A DNA stretch of 64,000 nucleotides from Gammaproteobacteria bacterium (GCA_013151045.1 JAADIY010000023.1:1-64000); one strand, 5' to 3'. Shown: positions 29,197-43,762, numbered from the stretch's first letter. Notes: generated by a model not told the origin, from the letters alone. Program-made: numbers and translations.

Positions 29197-29808
<612 letters not shown>

Positions 29809-29834
29809 CTAAGGGTCGATCATGATGGCGCTGC

Positions 29835-30182
29835 TTATAGAATGTCCAATACATTTTGAGGAGGACGGCCTAGCGCTGCTTTGTCGCCATTGGTAACGAT
29901 AGGGCGTTCTATCAATTTTGGGTTTTCTACCAAAGTTTTAATGAGTTCGGTTTTATTAAGCTGAGAATTTTTTAAGCCTAGTTCTTTGTAAATAGCTTCG
30001 CTTTTGCGCATGATTTGTTCGGGTTCCATGTCGAGCATGGTCAATAGCTGTTTCATTTTATTTGCGCTAGGCGGTGTGTCGAGATACTCAACAATTTCTG
30101 GCTCAATCCCCTTTTCGCGGATTAGCTCCAGGGTTTGGCGTGATTTTGAGCAACGCGGATTATGGTAAATAGTCACGCTCAT
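29835..30182 (-). CDS. arsC: Arsenate reductase (glutaredoxin-coupled)
   Basis: SVTIYHNPRCSKSRQTLELIREKGIEPEIVEYL...ERPIV. Confidence 0.92.
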   Translation of the reverse strand: MSVTIYHNPRCSKSRQTLELIREKGIEPEIVEYLDTPPSANKMKQLLTMLDMEPEQIMRKSEAIYKELGLKNSQLNKTELIKTLVENPKLIERPIVTNGDKAALGRPPQNVLDIL

Positions 30183-30222
30183 ATTATTGTCCTCTTACTA
30201 AATAATCTATCTGTTTATTGAT

Positions 30223-31614
30223 TTAATCAATTATACCGTCGCGTGCTGCACGTAGCACCAAGGCATCAAAATCATCACCCTTCATAAGCTTTTTTTCGGT
30301 AACGATGTCGCGCACGCTGCGACCTGATTTTTCAGATTCTTTGGCGACTTCTGCGGCGGCGGCGTAACCAATACGTGTATTGAGTAAGGTTGCAAGACCT
30401 ACGCTGGTGTGTAAAAACTGCGCGCAACGGGCGGTGTCTACGGTTAGGCCCTTGAGGTTTTTCTCGCTGGCTGCATTCAGCGCATTGCTTAGCCATTCCA
30501 TGGCATCAAATAAGGCTGAGCCGAGTGCTGGCATCATTACGTTGAGTTCCATTTGTCCTGCTTGTGTCATGCCAGCTATGGCATGGTCTTGCCCCAATAT
30601 TTGGTAACAAACTTGGTTAAGCATTTCAAACATGACGGGATTAATTTTGCCTGGCATGATGCTCGAACCAGGCTGTACTGCAGGCAGGCATATTTCGCCT
30701 AAGCCGGTGCGTGGTCCTGAAGCAAGTAGACGCATGTCGTTAGAGATGCGTGTCACTTCGAGTGTGAGATTACGGATTTCCGACGATAAAGCTTGGAGGT
30801 CGGTCATGGATTGCATCTGACCAATAAGATTTTCGGCAGCGACAATCGGTTCGCCGGTTAATCGCGCGAGTTCGGCAGCCACTAAATTGGCGTAATCGGG
30901 CGAGGTGTTTAATCCGGTGCCGACAGCGCTGCCACCCAAACCAATTTCACATAAACTGGTTTTGCAGTTTGCTAGCCGTTGGCGACAGCGACGCAGTATC
31001 CAGGCGTAAGCAGCAAATTCTCGGCCTATGGTTGTTGGTACGGCATCTTGTAGATGGGTGCGCCCGCTTTTGACGCTGTCTTTATTAGCTTTAGCTAAAC
31101 GCTCGTATTCGTTGGCCATGGTATCGACGGCGGCTAATAGCTTGGGTAGTTTTTTTAATGCAGTGAGACGTATGGCGGTAGGGATCGTGTCGTTGGTGCT
31201 TTGCCCCATATTGACGTGATCATTTGGATTGATTGGGTCGTAGGCACCGCGTTCACCGCCAAGGGCGACGTTGGCTAAATTGGCAATGACTTCGTTGCTA
31301 TTCATATTGTGGCTGGTGCCAGCACCTGCCTGAAAACGATCAATGACAAATTGGTCGAGATGTTCGCCAGCAAGAATTTGATCACAGGCATTGATGATGG
31401 CTTGGCTTTGTTTATTGTCTAACCAATTTGGCTGGTTATTAGCGACAGCCGCTGCACGTTTTATGGTGACGTGTGCTTGGACAAAATCATGGTCTGGTTT
31501 ACGACCACTGATTTGAAAATTGTCGATGCCACGCGCAGTTTGAATGCCATACCAGGCATCGTTTGGAACCTTTAGTTCGCCTAAGCTGTCTTTCTCTATA
31601 CGGTGTGTAGTCAT
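30223..31614 (-). CDS. fumC: Class II fumarate hydratase
   Basis: RIEKDSLGELKVPNDAWYGIQTARGIDNF; GSSIMPGKINPV signature. Confidence 0.93.
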   Translation of the reverse strand: MTTHRIEKDSLGELKVPNDAWYGIQTARGIDNFQISGRKPDHDFVQAHVTIKRAAAVANNQPNWLDNKQSQAIINACDQILAGEHLDQFVIDRFQAGAGTSHNMNSNEVIANLANVALGGERGAYDPINPNDHVNMGQSTNDTIPTAIRLTALKKLPKLLAAVDTMANEYERLAKANKDSVKSGRTHLQDAVPTTIGREFAAYAWILRRCRQRLANCKTSLCEIGLGGSAVGTGLNTSPDYANLVAAELARLTGEPIVAAENLIGQMQSMTDLQALSSEIRNLTLEVTRISNDMRLLASGPRTGLGEICLPAVQPGSSIMPGKINPVMFEMLNQVCYQILGQDHAIAGMTQAGQMELNVMMPALGSALFDAMEWLSNALNAASEKNLKGLTVDTARCAQFLHTSVGLATLLNTRIGYAAAAEVAKESEKSGRSVRDIVTEKKLMKGDDFDALVLRAARDGIID

Positions 31615-31650
31615 GTTGTTGTATCTGTGTCTGCTGGTTAATATAGCGTA

Positions 31651-31920
31651 ATGTCTCAGTGTATGCGTTGTATTGTATCAGGCCGGGTTCAGGGTGTTTT
31701 CTTCCGTGCGTCAGCACGGCAGCGGGCGGTTGGCCTGGGTTTAACCGGTAGTGCCAAAAATTTACCCGATGGTCGTGTCGAGGTTATTGCTTGTGGCGAT
31801 CGCCATGAATTGGCCAAGTTAAGAAGGTGGTTGGCTCAGGGTTCGCCTATGGCTGTAGTTGACGATGTTGAATGTGAGTCGTTAGAGATGGAGGCGCCGG
31901 ATCAATTTACCACGATCTAA
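31651..31920 (+). CDS. acyP: Acylphosphatase
   Basis: MRCIVSGRVQGVFFRASARQRAVGLGLTGSAKNLPDGRVEVIACGD. Confidence 0.93.
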   Translation: MSQCMRCIVSGRVQGVFFRASARQRAVGLGLTGSAKNLPDGRVEVIACGDRHELAKLRRWLAQGSPMAVVDDVECESLEMEAPDQFTTI

Positions 31921-31947
31921 TTGTCAGTGTGAATAAGGAGAGGTGAT

Positions 31948-32391
31948 ATGAAGAAGCTACTGTGTATATTATTTGTAAGTGTGTGTTTGTCTGTGCTTGG
32001 CTGTTCGCAATCTGATTCTAAGGCTGCCGCTGAGTCGGTGGCTGTAGCGGATATTAGTTATACCAGTGCACTAAAAGCAACTGCGAAAATTGTTCGTGGT
32101 ATGAATCATCACCCCTCATCTGGTGAGAAGTCAGCCTTGGCGACTTACATTAAGGCTATGGATAGCAGTGTTAACGGTGTCGTGTTGGCAGAAACTATGA
32201 CTATTGTGAAGGCGGTAGATCATTTTCCATCCGCTAGTGATAAGGCTAAGTTAGCAACGCTCATTGCTGATCTACAAGCGAATAGTGGCGATGCAGATTT
32301 GATTGTTCTCATGGAAGTGGTTGGTAAGATTGCGCACAAAGTATCAGGTGGTGATGCGGCTAAACTTGATGCAATTATCGCTAAATATTAG
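31948..32391 (+). CDS. Hypothetical lipoprotein with three internal repeats
   Basis: Lipobox LSVLGCS; three related segments TAKIVRGMNHHPSSGEKSALATYIKAM / TMTIVKAVDHFPSASDKAKLATLIADL / LMEVVGKIAHKVSGGDAAKLDAIIAKY. Confidence 0.65.
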   Translation: MKKLLCILFVSVCLSVLGCSQSDSKAAAESVAVADISYTSALKATAKIVRGMNHHPSSGEKSALATYIKAMDSSVNGVVLAETMTIVKAVDHFPSASDKAKLATLIADLQANSGDADLIVLMEVVGKIAHKVSGGDAAKLDAIIAKY

Positions 32392-32412
32392 CTCAAGTAT
32401 CCTTGCCTTAGG

Positions 32413-33075
32413 TTAAGAGCGATACCAACGTTCGCGCAAAGCTTTAAAGACACGTTCTGAATACCAGGTCTTGCCAGTACTGCCGTTGTAGCGGGCGAGG
32501 CCTTTTACTTTGTTGCCTTTTTCTTTGTCGATATAAAATTTCAAAATAGTACAGCCAAAGCGCAAATTGGTTTGGGTATCGAATAGATTATCATCGGGGC
32601 GACCAATTTCGTCTAGCCAGAACGGCATGATTTGCATCAATCCTCGTGCGCCGACATGAGATAAGGCCCAGCGATCAAAGTTACTTTCTACTTCGATTAA
32701 TGCGAGAACGAGCTCTGGTGCTAAATCGACACGGGTCGCTTCTTCGTGGACGGCGCGTAAAAAATGGATGCGTTGTTCGGGATTCTTCCATAGTTTGAGG
32801 CCCGACCATTTTTCTGTGGTCTTAAGGCGTTTTTCTAAACGGCTAGACATGTCTAGCAACCACACTTCAGCAGCATATCGATCGCCAAAAGTGCTGGCGT
32901 CGTTGGCAGCTGTGGTGAGTGCTGAGCGCAGTTCTGGGTCAACCAAGAATAGGCTTGTTTCTTTAGCTTGTTTTGATGCAACGCCACTAAAGCTGATGGC
33001 ACAACACAGTATTAGCCATGCTGTGATCAATAATGGCTTGGTAGTGACTGTAATGTGATTGTTGAGTTTATACAC
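32413..33075 (-). CDS. Lytic transglycosylase (SLT domain)
   Basis: LALIEVESNFDRWALSHVGARGLMQIMPFW...NLRFGCTILKFY...ARYNGSTG. Confidence 0.88.
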   Translation of the reverse strand: MYKLNNHITVTTKPLLITAWLILCCAISFSGVASKQAKETSLFLVDPELRSALTTAANDASTFGDRYAAEVWLLDMSSRLEKRLKTTEKWSGLKLWKNPEQRIHFLRAVHEEATRVDLAPELVLALIEVESNFDRWALSHVGARGLMQIMPFWLDEIGRPDDNLFDTQTNLRFGCTILKFYIDKEKGNKVKGLARYNGSTGKTWYSERVFKALRERWYRS

Positions 33076-33101
33076 AATATAAGCGTTGCAATAAGTTCAG
33101 C

Positions 33102-34820
33102 CTATTTATCGGCACCTAATAAGCGTTGCTTGATGGTTGCTACGATATCGTTTAAGGCTAATTCTTCGTTATCGCTTTCACCGCGTTTGCGGTATTCAAC
33201 CGTGCCACTATCAAGACCGCGCTCACCGATGACGACTCGATGTGGAATGCCGACTAGCTCGGTTTCGGCAAACATAACGCCAGGGCGCTCTTTTTTGTCA
33301 TAGAAAAAGACATCAATGCCAGCGTCGGTGAATTCATCGTAGAGTTTTTCGCAGGCTTCGCGTACACGTTGCGATTTATGCATATTCATTGGCAATAATG
33401 CGAGTTGAAATGGCGCGATACTTAGTGGCCAGATAATGCCATTGTCATCATGATTTTGCTCTACCGCTGCGGCGACAACACGTGTTACACCAATGCCGTA
33501 GCAACCCATTAGCATTGTCACTTGTTTACCACCTTCATTGAGGCAGTTGGCGTTCATGGCTTGACAGTATTTATCGCCTAACTGAAAAATGTGGCCGACT
33601 TCGATGCCGCGAACGATATCCAGTGTGCCGGTCCCTGATGGTGATGGGTCGCCAGCGACAACATTGCGCAGATCAGCGAGTTCGGGCAAAGGCAGGTCAC
33701 GCTGCCAGTTGACTCCAGTAAGGTGTTTGCCATTTTCGTTGGCACCGCAGACAAAGTTTTTAAGTTCGGCAACGCTGCGATCAGCAATAATTGTGGTGCT
33801 TAGATTAACCGGGCCGATTGAGCCAGCATCACATTGTGCGGTAGCCATGATTTGTTCGGCACTCGCCATACGCAGAGGTTGCGCGATCAGCGGGTGTTTT
33901 TCGGCTTTGATGTCGTTGAGTTCATGATCACCACGCAGCAATAGCGCGACTACCGTGTCATCGACGCCTTCTACTAATAAGGTTTTGATGGTTTGTTCTG
34001 GGTTGATTTCTAATAAGCTGCAGACTTCTTCAATGCTGCGGTGGTCAGGAGTATTAACGACACCCATGTTTTCGAGCGGCGAATCATTTTTAGCGGTGAC
34101 GCTGACAGCTTCGGCAAGCTCGACATTGGCGGCGTAGTCATCACCGTTAGAAACGGCAATAGCGTCTTCACCAGAATTGGCTAAGACATGAAATTCATGT
34201 GACACCGCGCCACCGATAGAGCCACTGTCTGCCGCAACAGCGCGGAAGTTTAAGCCTAGGCGATTAAAGATGCGGGTATAGGTGTCATACATCACTTCAT
34301 AGGTTTTTTGCATAGAGGCTTCATTGATATGAAATGAGTAGGCGTCTTTCATGATGAATTCGCGTGAACGCATGACACCAAAGCGTGGTCGTATTTCGTC
34401 ACGAAACTTGGTTTGTATTTGGTAGAACGTAGCTGGTAGCTGACGATAGCTACGAATCTCGTTGCGCATGAGGTCGGTAATGACTTCTTCATGAGTCGGG
34501 CCAATGCAAAATTCGCGTTGATGGCGGTCATTGACACGTAGTAATTCTGGGCCATAGTGCTCCCAGCGACCGGATTCTTGCCATAATTCGGCGGGCTGTA
34601 CGGCAGGCATGAGTAATTGTTGGCCGCCGGCCTTGTTCATTTCTTCGCGAACGATACCTTCTACTTTCTGTAATACGCGCAGGCCTAGTGGTAGCCAGCT
34701 ATAAAGGCCTGAAGCGAGGCGTCGTATCATGCCGCTACGGAGCATTAATTGATGGCTGGCTAATTCAGCATCTGCTGGGGTTTCTTTGAGGGTACTGAGG
34801 AGAAATTGACTGGCGCGCAT
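33102..34820 (-). CDS. proS: Prolyl-tRNA synthetase
   Basis: [50 protein letters not shown]. Confidence 0.95.
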   Translation of the reverse strand: MRASQFLLSTLKETPADAELASHQLMLRSGMIRRLASGLYSWLPLGLRVLQKVEGIVREEMNKAGGQQLLMPAVQPAELWQESGRWEHYGPELLRVNDRHQREFCIGPTHEEVITDLMRNEIRSYRQLPATFYQIQTKFRDEIRPRFGVMRSREFIMKDAYSFHINEASMQKTYEVMYDTYTRIFNRLGLNFRAVAADSGSIGGAVSHEFHVLANSGEDAIAVSNGDDYAANVELAEAVSVTAKNDSPLENMGVVNTPDHRSIEEVCSLLEINPEQTIKTLLVEGVDDTVVALLLRGDHELNDIKAEKHPLIAQPLRMASAEQIMATAQCDAGSIGPVNLSTTIIADRSVAELKNFVCGANENGKHLTGVNWQRDLPLPELADLRNVVAGDPSPSGTGTLDIVRGIEVGHIFQLGDKYCQAMNANCLNEGGKQVTMLMGCYGIGVTRVVAAAVEQNHDDNGIIWPLSIAPFQLALLPMNMHKSQRVREACEKLYDEFTDAGIDVFFYDKKERPGVMFAETELVGIPHRVVIGERGLDSGTVEYRKRGESDNEELALNDIVATIKQRLLGADK

Positions 34821-34894
34821 GGGGTGTTTCTGAGCCTGATTACTAATAGGAGCGCAGATTGTAGCCTTATCGTGGTTTTCTCGCTATGTCATAT

Positions 34895-34930
34895 CGCGGC
34901 AATAGTCCTTGTTTAAGGGCTATTGCCGCG
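34895..34930. repeat. Strong palindromic hairpin element
   Basis: CGCGGCAATAGTCCTT - GTTT - AAGGGCTATTGCCGCG: 16-bp arms with one T/G mismatch (wobble in RNA). Confidence 0.85.
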
Positions 34931-34948
34931 CTGCCGATAACACGGGGT

Positions 34949-35809
34949 ATGAATAGCTATCACTACGTCTGCTCTACTCTACGAGCTTTGATTATTGCAT
35001 TAAGTTTTGGCTTGGCTGCAACGCAAACCATTGCTGCAGAATCCGTTGTCGAGATCTATGACCTCGACGGGCTCGATGAATTTGCTGAAAGCGTTGCCGG
35101 TATTATGTCGCCAGCGGTGGTGCAAGCTATGACAGCGCAGGGTCTGTCGCCAGACATTATTGCTGCAGCTAAGAGTATTGCTGATGAGAGTTTCTCTGCG
35201 ACTAGCTTGCAGTCTCGTATTCGTGAAGCCTTGATGACAGGCCTTTCTGATGAGTATGTAGAGACGATACTGCGTTGGCGTAAAACGGCTTTGGGCGATT
35301 TGATTAACGACGCCGAAAACCAACATGGTTCTCCTAGTTATAGTGAAGATCTTAATGCTTATTCGGTGAGTAGCGAACTTTATTCGGTTAGCGACAAGCG
35401 CCGTTTAATGGTCACTGAGCTTTATAGTTCGATGAGTGCGATAGAGCAATCTGTTGAAATGATTGTTAATGCTAACTATGCCATGGCTTTGGCAACGGCT
35501 ATTGCTAATGGTGACGATACGCCTGATGAAAAAACAATGCGTCAGGTCTATGACACAATTGCTGAGTCACGTGAGCAGATCATGATTGGTGTGCGCGGCC
35601 GAATGTTGGTGGCTGGTCTTTATGTTTACCGCACTATTTCTGATGCAGACCTAGCAAGTTATATGGCTTTCAATATGACCGAAGCGGGTGTGCACTATAA
35701 CCAAATATTGTTTAGCACCGTTGATCGCTGGTTATTTGATTCGACGAAAAACTTTGGTTTTCGTTTTGGTAAGGCGTTACGAAAAATTAACGAGCAGAAA
35801 CCAGCTTAA
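34949..35809 (+). CDS. DUF2059-like periplasmic protein (ORF track starts at 34886)
   Basis: Signal peptide MNSYHYVCSTLRALIIALSFGLAATQTIAA; IREALMTGLSDEYVETILRWRKTALGDLI; upstream extension reads through a palindrome. Confidence 0.55.
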   Translation: MNSYHYVCSTLRALIIALSFGLAATQTIAAESVVEIYDLDGLDEFAESVAGIMSPAVVQAMTAQGLSPDIIAAAKSIADESFSATSLQSRIREALMTGLSDEYVETILRWRKTALGDLINDAENQHGSPSYSEDLNAYSVSSELYSVSDKRRLMVTELYSSMSAIEQSVEMIVNANYAMALATAIANGDDTPDEKTMRQVYDTIAESREQIMIGVRGRMLVAGLYVYRTISDADLASYMAFNMTEAGVHYNQILFSTVDRWLFDSTKNFGFRFGKALRKINEQKPA

Positions 35810-35813
35810 GTAC

Positions 35814-36665
35814 TTAAGCTAGCGTCAAGCGCATTGATAAATCAATAGCGGTCACGTGTTTTGTTAAGCCGCCTATCGATATGTAGTCTACGCCAGTTAG
35901 TGCGATGTCACGCACCGTATTAAGGTCAACGTTGCCTGAAGATTCTAGTGTTATGTCTTTTGGTTTTTTGGCAACGGCAGCTCGCAGTTGATCGAGATTA
36001 AAATTATCTAATAGTAAGCGCTTAATACCTGCATTGATGGCTTTGTCCATTTCTTCTAAGGACTCCACTTCCATTTCTACCGATAGCTCAGGATGTGATT
36101 CTTTGAGTAGTGCTACGGCATTTTCAATTGAGCCGGCAGCGATTAGGTGATTTTCTTTGATCAATATCGCGTCATAGAGGCCAAAACGATGGTTGTCGCA
36201 GCCGCCAATTTTTACTGCGTACTTTTGTGCATACCTTAAACCGGGGATAGTTTTGCGTGTATCCAAGATGGTTGTCGCTAGGTCAAAAACTTGCTCAGCA
36301 TAGCGATGGGCAAGAGTCGCTGTGCCAGACAAGGTCTGCAAGAAATTTAGCGCACAGCGCTCACCGGTGACAATCGCGCGTGCTGGGCCTTGTAATTCAC
36401 ATAGCAGGCTATCGGCGGCAATAGCGTCACCATCGGCAAAATGCCAGGTAATATTGATGCTGTCATCCATTGCGGCAAAGACACCGTCAAACCAGGGGCG
36501 GCCGCAAAGTATTGCTGGTTCGCGGCAGATTAGTTTTGCATGACATTGTTGTGTGTCAGCAATTAAGGCGGCAGTTGCATCGCCGGGACCAACGTCTTCG
36601 GTGAGAGCTAGGCGGACATCAAGTGCAATGATTTCGTTAAGTTGTGCAAATTTGGATTGAGACAT
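35814..36665 (-). CDS. nadC: Nicotinate-nucleotide pyrophosphorylase (carboxylating)
   Basis: DATAALI..., LDTRKTIPGLRYAQKYAVKIGGCDNHRFGLYDAILIKENHL. Confidence 0.95.
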   Translation of the reverse strand: MSQSKFAQLNEIIALDVRLALTEDVGPGDATAALIADTQQCHAKLICREPAILCGRPWFDGVFAAMDDSINITWHFADGDAIAADSLLCELQGPARAIVTGERCALNFLQTLSGTATLAHRYAEQVFDLATTILDTRKTIPGLRYAQKYAVKIGGCDNHRFGLYDAILIKENHLIAAGSIENAVALLKESHPELSVEMEVESLEEMDKAINAGIKRLLLDNFNLDQLRAAVAKKPKDITLESSGNVDLNTVRDIALTGVDYISIGGLTKHVTAIDLSMRLTLA

Positions 36666-36718
36666 AATTGTGTTGTTAGTTGGAATGCATTTTTTATCGA
36701 TAGCGCTTAATCTTTGCC

Positions 36719-36747
36719 CTTGAAGAAGAGCTATAATAGCACTATGT
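36719..36747 (+). promoter_or_regulatory. Possible sigma32 promoter for clpB
   Basis: CTTGAA - 15 nt - CACTATGT resembles the heat-shock consensus; an overlapping TATAAT leaves sigma70 possible. Confidence 0.35.
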
Positions 36748-36832
36748 TAATAGCTTATAGAGTGATGATACAGGTTTCTATAAGACGTCATCATTATCGA
36801 TGTTTTATACGATCAATATAGAGGTTTAGGGG

Positions 36833-39430
36833 ATGCGCATGGAAAAATTAACGAGTAAGTTTCAAGCAGCATTGATTGACGCGCAGAGTGTGGCGGTTGG
36901 TCGCGATCATCAGTTTATTGAGCCTACACATATGTTGATTGCTTTGCTTGATCAACAGGGTGGCAGTATTCGTCATGTGTTAACTAATTCTGGTGTTGAT
37001 GTAAACGGTTTACGCTCGCATTTGGGAGAGGCTCTTGAGCGGTTGCCCAGTGTGCATGGTACTGCTGGTGAAGTGCATTTGTCGCCAGACTTAGGGCGCT
37101 TGCTGAATGTCTGCGATAAGTTGTCGCAAGATCGAAAAGATACTTATATTTCCAGCGAACTATTTTTGCTCGCAGCAGTGGATGATGCGCACGAGGTCGG
37201 TAAATTGCTGCGCGATGCCGGAGCAAGTAAGGGTGGGCTTGAGCGGGCGATTGAGGATGTGCGTGGAGGCGAGACGGTTAACGACCCTAATGCTGAGGAA
37301 TCACGTCAGGCTTTAGAGCGTTTCACGGTTGATGTTACTGAGCGTGCTGAGCAAGGCAAACTGGATCCGGTAATTGGTCGTGACGAAGAAATTCGTCGTA
37401 CCGTACAAGTGTTGCAGCGTCGGACAAAGAATAACCCCGTTCTAATCGGTGAGCCTGGTGTGGGTAAGACGGCTATTGTCGAAGGTTTGGCGCAGCGTAT
37501 TGTTAATGGTGAAGTGCCTGAAGGCTTAAAGGGTAAACGGCTGCTATCGCTTGATATGGGCGCCTTGATTGCAGGTGCCAAATTCCGCGGTGATTTTGAA
37601 GAGCGATTAAAGTCGGTACTTAATGATTTGTCGAAACAAGAAGGCCAGGTCATTTTGTTTATTGATGAAATTCATACCATGGTTGGCGCCGGTGGTGCGG
37701 ATGGTGCGATGGATGCCGGTAATATGCTTAAGCCAGCGCTAGCGCGCGGTGAATTGCATTGTGTTGGTGCTACCACACTCAATGAATATCGTGAAAATAT
37801 TGAAAAAGATGCTGCGCTTGAACGTCGTTTTCAAAAAATATTGGTTGATGAACCGTCGGTTGAAGACACCATCGCTATTTTGCGTGGTTTAAAAGAAAAG
37901 TACGAAGTGCATCATGGTGTTGATATCACTGACCCGGCCATTGTTGCTGCGGCAACCTTATCGCATCGTTATGTGACCGACCGTAATTTGCCTGATAAGG
38001 CAATCGATCTTATTGATGAGGCGGCAAGCCGTATTCGTATCGAAATAGATTCAAAGCCTGAAGAGATGGATAGGCTGGAACGCAGAATTATTCAGCTAAA
38101 AATTGAACACGAGGCAGTCAGCAAGGAAACGGATGAGGCTTCGATTAAACGTTTGAATGCGTTGAAAGATCAGATTAGTGGGTTAGAGAGACAGTTTTCT
38201 GATCTTGATGAAGTTTGGCGCGCAGAAAAGGCGGCGTTACAAGGTTCGCAACAAATTAAAGAAGAATTAGAGCGTATTCGTTTAGAACTTGAGACGGCAC
38301 GCCGTGCGGGCGATTTGGCGCGTATGTCTGAATTGCAATACGGCAAGATTCCACAGCTTGAAAAGCAGCTCGATATGGCATCTCAAGCTGAGATGATGGA
38401 TATGACCTTGTTGCGTAATAAAGTCACCGAGGAAGAAATTGCCGAAGTGGTTTCCAAGGTCACAGGGATTCCAGTCAATAAGATGCTTGAGGGCGAGCGC
38501 GATAAATTGTTGGGCATGGAGGCCAAATTGGCGTCTCGCGTCATCGGACAAAAAGAAGCGGTGCGTGTGGTATCGGATGCGATTCGTCGTTCGCGGGCGG
38601 GTTTATCTGATCCCAGTCGGCCTAACGGATCGTTTATGTTCTTGGGGCCAACTGGTGTCGGTAAGACCGAGCTGACTAAAGCTTTGGCTGAATTTATGTT
38701 TGATAGCGATGACGCTATGGTGCGCATCGATATGTCTGAGTTTATGGAAAAACACTCGGTGGCTCGTTTAGTCGGTGCGCCACCAGGATATGTTGGCTAT
38801 GAAGAAGGTGGTTATTTGACCGAAGCAGTACGTCGCCGACCTTATAGCGTTTTATTGTTGGATGAGGTTGAGAAGGCCCACCCTGATGTTTTCAATATAT
38901 TATTGCAAGTTCTTGACGATGGTCGCTTAACGGATGGTCAAGGCCGCACGGTCGATTTTCGTAACACCGTTATTATCATGACATCGAACTTGGGGTCAGA
39001 GCTAATTCAGGAGCTGGCTGGCGAAGATAACTATGATGCTATGAAAGCAGCAGTGATGGGTGTTGTTGGCCAGCATTTCAGGCCAGAGTTTATTAATCGT
39101 ATTGACGATGTGGTCGTCTTTCATCCGCTGGCTCGCGAGCATATTCAAGCGATTACCGAGATACAGCTCAAAAGCTTAACTCAGCGCTTGCATGAACGAG
39201 ACATGGAAATCAGTTTTTCTGAAACAGTTTTAGCCAAAGTTGGCGAGGCTGGGTTTGATGTTGTCTATGGTGCGCGGCCGTTACGTCGGGCGATACAACA
39301 GATGATTGAGAATCCGTTGGCGCAGGATATTTTGTCAGGTAAATTTGCCCCTGGAGATGCGATCATCGCTGAATTGGAAGCCGGTGAGGTGATGTTTCGT
39401 CGCGTCACCGAGCATACCTCAGAAGCCTAA
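36833..39430 (+). CDS. clpB: ATP-dependent chaperone ClpB
   Basis: [37 protein letters not shown]; two AAA+ modules plus coiled-coil middle domain. Confidence 0.96.
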   Translation: MRMEKLTSKFQAALIDAQSVAVGRDHQFIEPTHMLIALLDQQGGSIRHVLTNSGVDVNGLRSHLGEALERLPSVHGTAGEVHLSPDLGRLLNVCDKLSQDRKDTYISSELFLLAAVDDAHEVGKLLRDAGASKGGLERAIEDVRGGETVNDPNAEESRQALERFTVDVTERAEQGKLDPVIGRDEEIRRTVQVLQRRTKNNPVLIGEPGVGKTAIVEGLAQRIVNGEVPEGLKGKRLLSLDMGALIAGAKFRGDFEERLKSVLNDLSKQEGQVILFIDEIHTMVGAGGADGAMDAGNMLKPALARGELHCVGATTLNEYRENIEKDAALERRFQKILVDEPSVEDTIAILRGLKEKYEVHHGVDITDPAIVAAATLSHRYVTDRNLPDKAIDLIDEAASRIRIEIDSKPEEMDRLERRIIQLKIEHEAVSKETDEASIKRLNALKDQISGLERQFSDLDEVWRAEKAALQGSQQIKEELERIRLELETARRAGDLARMSELQYGKIPQLEKQLDMASQAEMMDMTLLRNKVTEEEIAEVVSKVTGIPVNKMLEGERDKLLGMEAKLASRVIGQKEAVRVVSDAIRRSRAGLSDPSRPNGSFMFLGPTGVGKTELTKALAEFMFDSDDAMVRIDMSEFMEKHSVARLVGAPPGYVGYEEGGYLTEAVRRRPYSVLLLDEVEKAHPDVFNILLQVLDDGRLTDGQGRTVDFRNTVIIMTSNLGSELIQELAGEDNYDAMKAAVMGVVGQHFRPEFINRIDDVVVFHPLAREHIQAITEIQLKSLTQRLHERDMEISFSETVLAKVGEAGFDVVYGARPLRRAIQQMIENPLAQDILSGKFAPGDAIIAELEAGEVMFRRVTEHTSEA

Positions 39431-39591
39431 GGCTAAATAAAAGCGCCAGACGGTTAAGGTTTTGCTTGTTATAGCTTGTCACTTGCCTGACATATCAAAT
39501 GCCAAAACGAGAATAACGATGGAAGACCGATAGTGACACTATCGCATTGTCACAGAAACAAGGGTCAACCTGCGGTCAGTTGAGTCAGGCG

Positions 39592-40014
39592 TTAGTAAGC
39601 ATCGTCAATGGGCTCACGGTTTGGCCGACGTGGAGTGAACTCCAGGCCAATATGATAGCTGTCCTGGCGTTCTTCTACCCAACGTACAATCGCTGCGGAG
39701 GGCCCGTTTGACGCACTAACACCTTCTAGCCACACCGTATCATTGAGTTGGTGTGGTGCGGCCACGTCCATGCCAATGCCGCCATGACTTAAATCAGTCA
39801 CGGTGCCGCAAAAATGCATACGATTATGTGTGGTGTCTTCAGTAAAATAGATGGTATCCAACATGGTATGTTCACGAGGATATTGGCGATGTTCTGACGA
39901 CATATTTTTGACTCCTTCCCAATGCTCCAATCTGATACTAGCACGTAACATGCCTAATTCAGTATTCTTGCCATCCCGACGGTATTGCAGTGCTGATAAA
40001 CGTATTATCGGCAA
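39592..40014 (-). CDS. PilZ-domain protein
   Basis: EHRQYPREHTMLDTIY...GTVTDLSHGGIGMDV RxxxR and D/NxSxxG motifs. Confidence 0.8.
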   Translation of the reverse strand: MPIIRLSALQYRRDGKNTELGMLRASIRLEHWEGVKNMSSEHRQYPREHTMLDTIYFTEDTTHNRMHFCGTVTDLSHGGIGMDVAAPHQLNDTVWLEGVSASNGPSAAIVRWVEERQDSYHIGLEFTPRRPNREPIDDAY

Positions 40015-40051
40015 ACTACAATAGTCTTGAGCCTCTATCTATTAATAATAA

Positions 40052-42865
<2,814 letters not shown>

Positions 42866-43135
42866 AAAAGCCCCCTAATATATAGTATTGAGCTAGTAAA
42901 TTGAATAATTAGCTGACAAAGGTGAACGATAAGCTCCTGATTTTGATGGGGGGTACGTCTGAATATCGGGCTGTAGATGGATTTTGTCAGTATTGATTTT
43001 GGCCTGGTATACGCTATCGCGGTTAGTGTTGATAGGGTTCGAGCTAAATATCTAACGAGGTGTATTGTGTTGGTTGCATATCTCGTTAGGGGTTGGTTTG
43101 TTGCCGGTATCAATGACACTTGTTCAATTTTAATC

Positions 43136-43170
43136 ATTATTTAAGTCGTTAATGTGCTCACTTAAATAAT
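43136..43170. repeat. Perfect AT-rich inverted repeat in the acnA-HU intergenic region
   Basis: ATTATTTAAGT (43136-43146) / ACTTAAATAAT (43160-43170), 13-nt spacer. Confidence 0.75.
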
Positions 43171-43348
43171 GTTTTTCCTTATTAATTAAACGTTTGTGTT
43201 AGGGAATGCATGGCATCACTCTAGTCGGTAATGAGCGACTGTTGAGTTTTGATGGTGGAATATTGCTTTAGACCAATATCTAATTTTTAGTGTTTGTAAC
43301 GAAATAAGCAGAAATGCTGCTGTTTTGTGTAATTTTTGATTGACTCGG

Positions 43349-43357
43349 TGCTATAAT
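43349..43357 (+). promoter_or_regulatory. Extended -10 promoter for HU-family gene
   Basis: TGCTATAAT upstream of the 43411 start. Confidence 0.5.
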
Positions 43358-43410
43358 CGCGGCACGATTTTGCCTTAAAAACAACCCATAACAATTCTGA
43401 GGGAGATAAA

Positions 43411-43746
43411 ATGGCCGAACCAAAAATGACAGCGGTAAAAGAGCGTATGACTAAAACTCAAATCATCGCTGAAATATCAGAAGCAACAGGTGTTACTAAA
43501 TCAGATGTAAAAGCAGTATTATCATCACTTGCTGATCAAGCTGAGCGTCACTTAAAGCCACGTGGTTGCGGTGACTTCATCGTTCCCGATGTTGGCGTTA
43601 AATTAAAGGCAGTTAAGAAAGCAGCGACTAAAGCTCGTCCAGGTCGCAACCCATTCACTGGTGAAGAAATCATGATTAAAGCTAAGCCAGCGTCTAAGTC
43701 TGTTCGTGCAGTAGCAATGAAAGCTGCTAAGAACATGGCTGGTTAA
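43411..43746 (+). CDS. HU-family DNA-binding protein
   Basis: MTKTQIIAEISEATGVTKSDVKAVLSSLADQAERHL...ATKARPGRNPFTGEEI. Confidence 0.88.
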   Translation: MAEPKMTAVKERMTKTQIIAEISEATGVTKSDVKAVLSSLADQAERHLKPRGCGDFIVPDVGVKLKAVKKAATKARPGRNPFTGEEIMIKAKPASKSVRAVAMKAAKNMAG

Positions 43747-43762
43747 TTCAGTTTTTGGTGTT

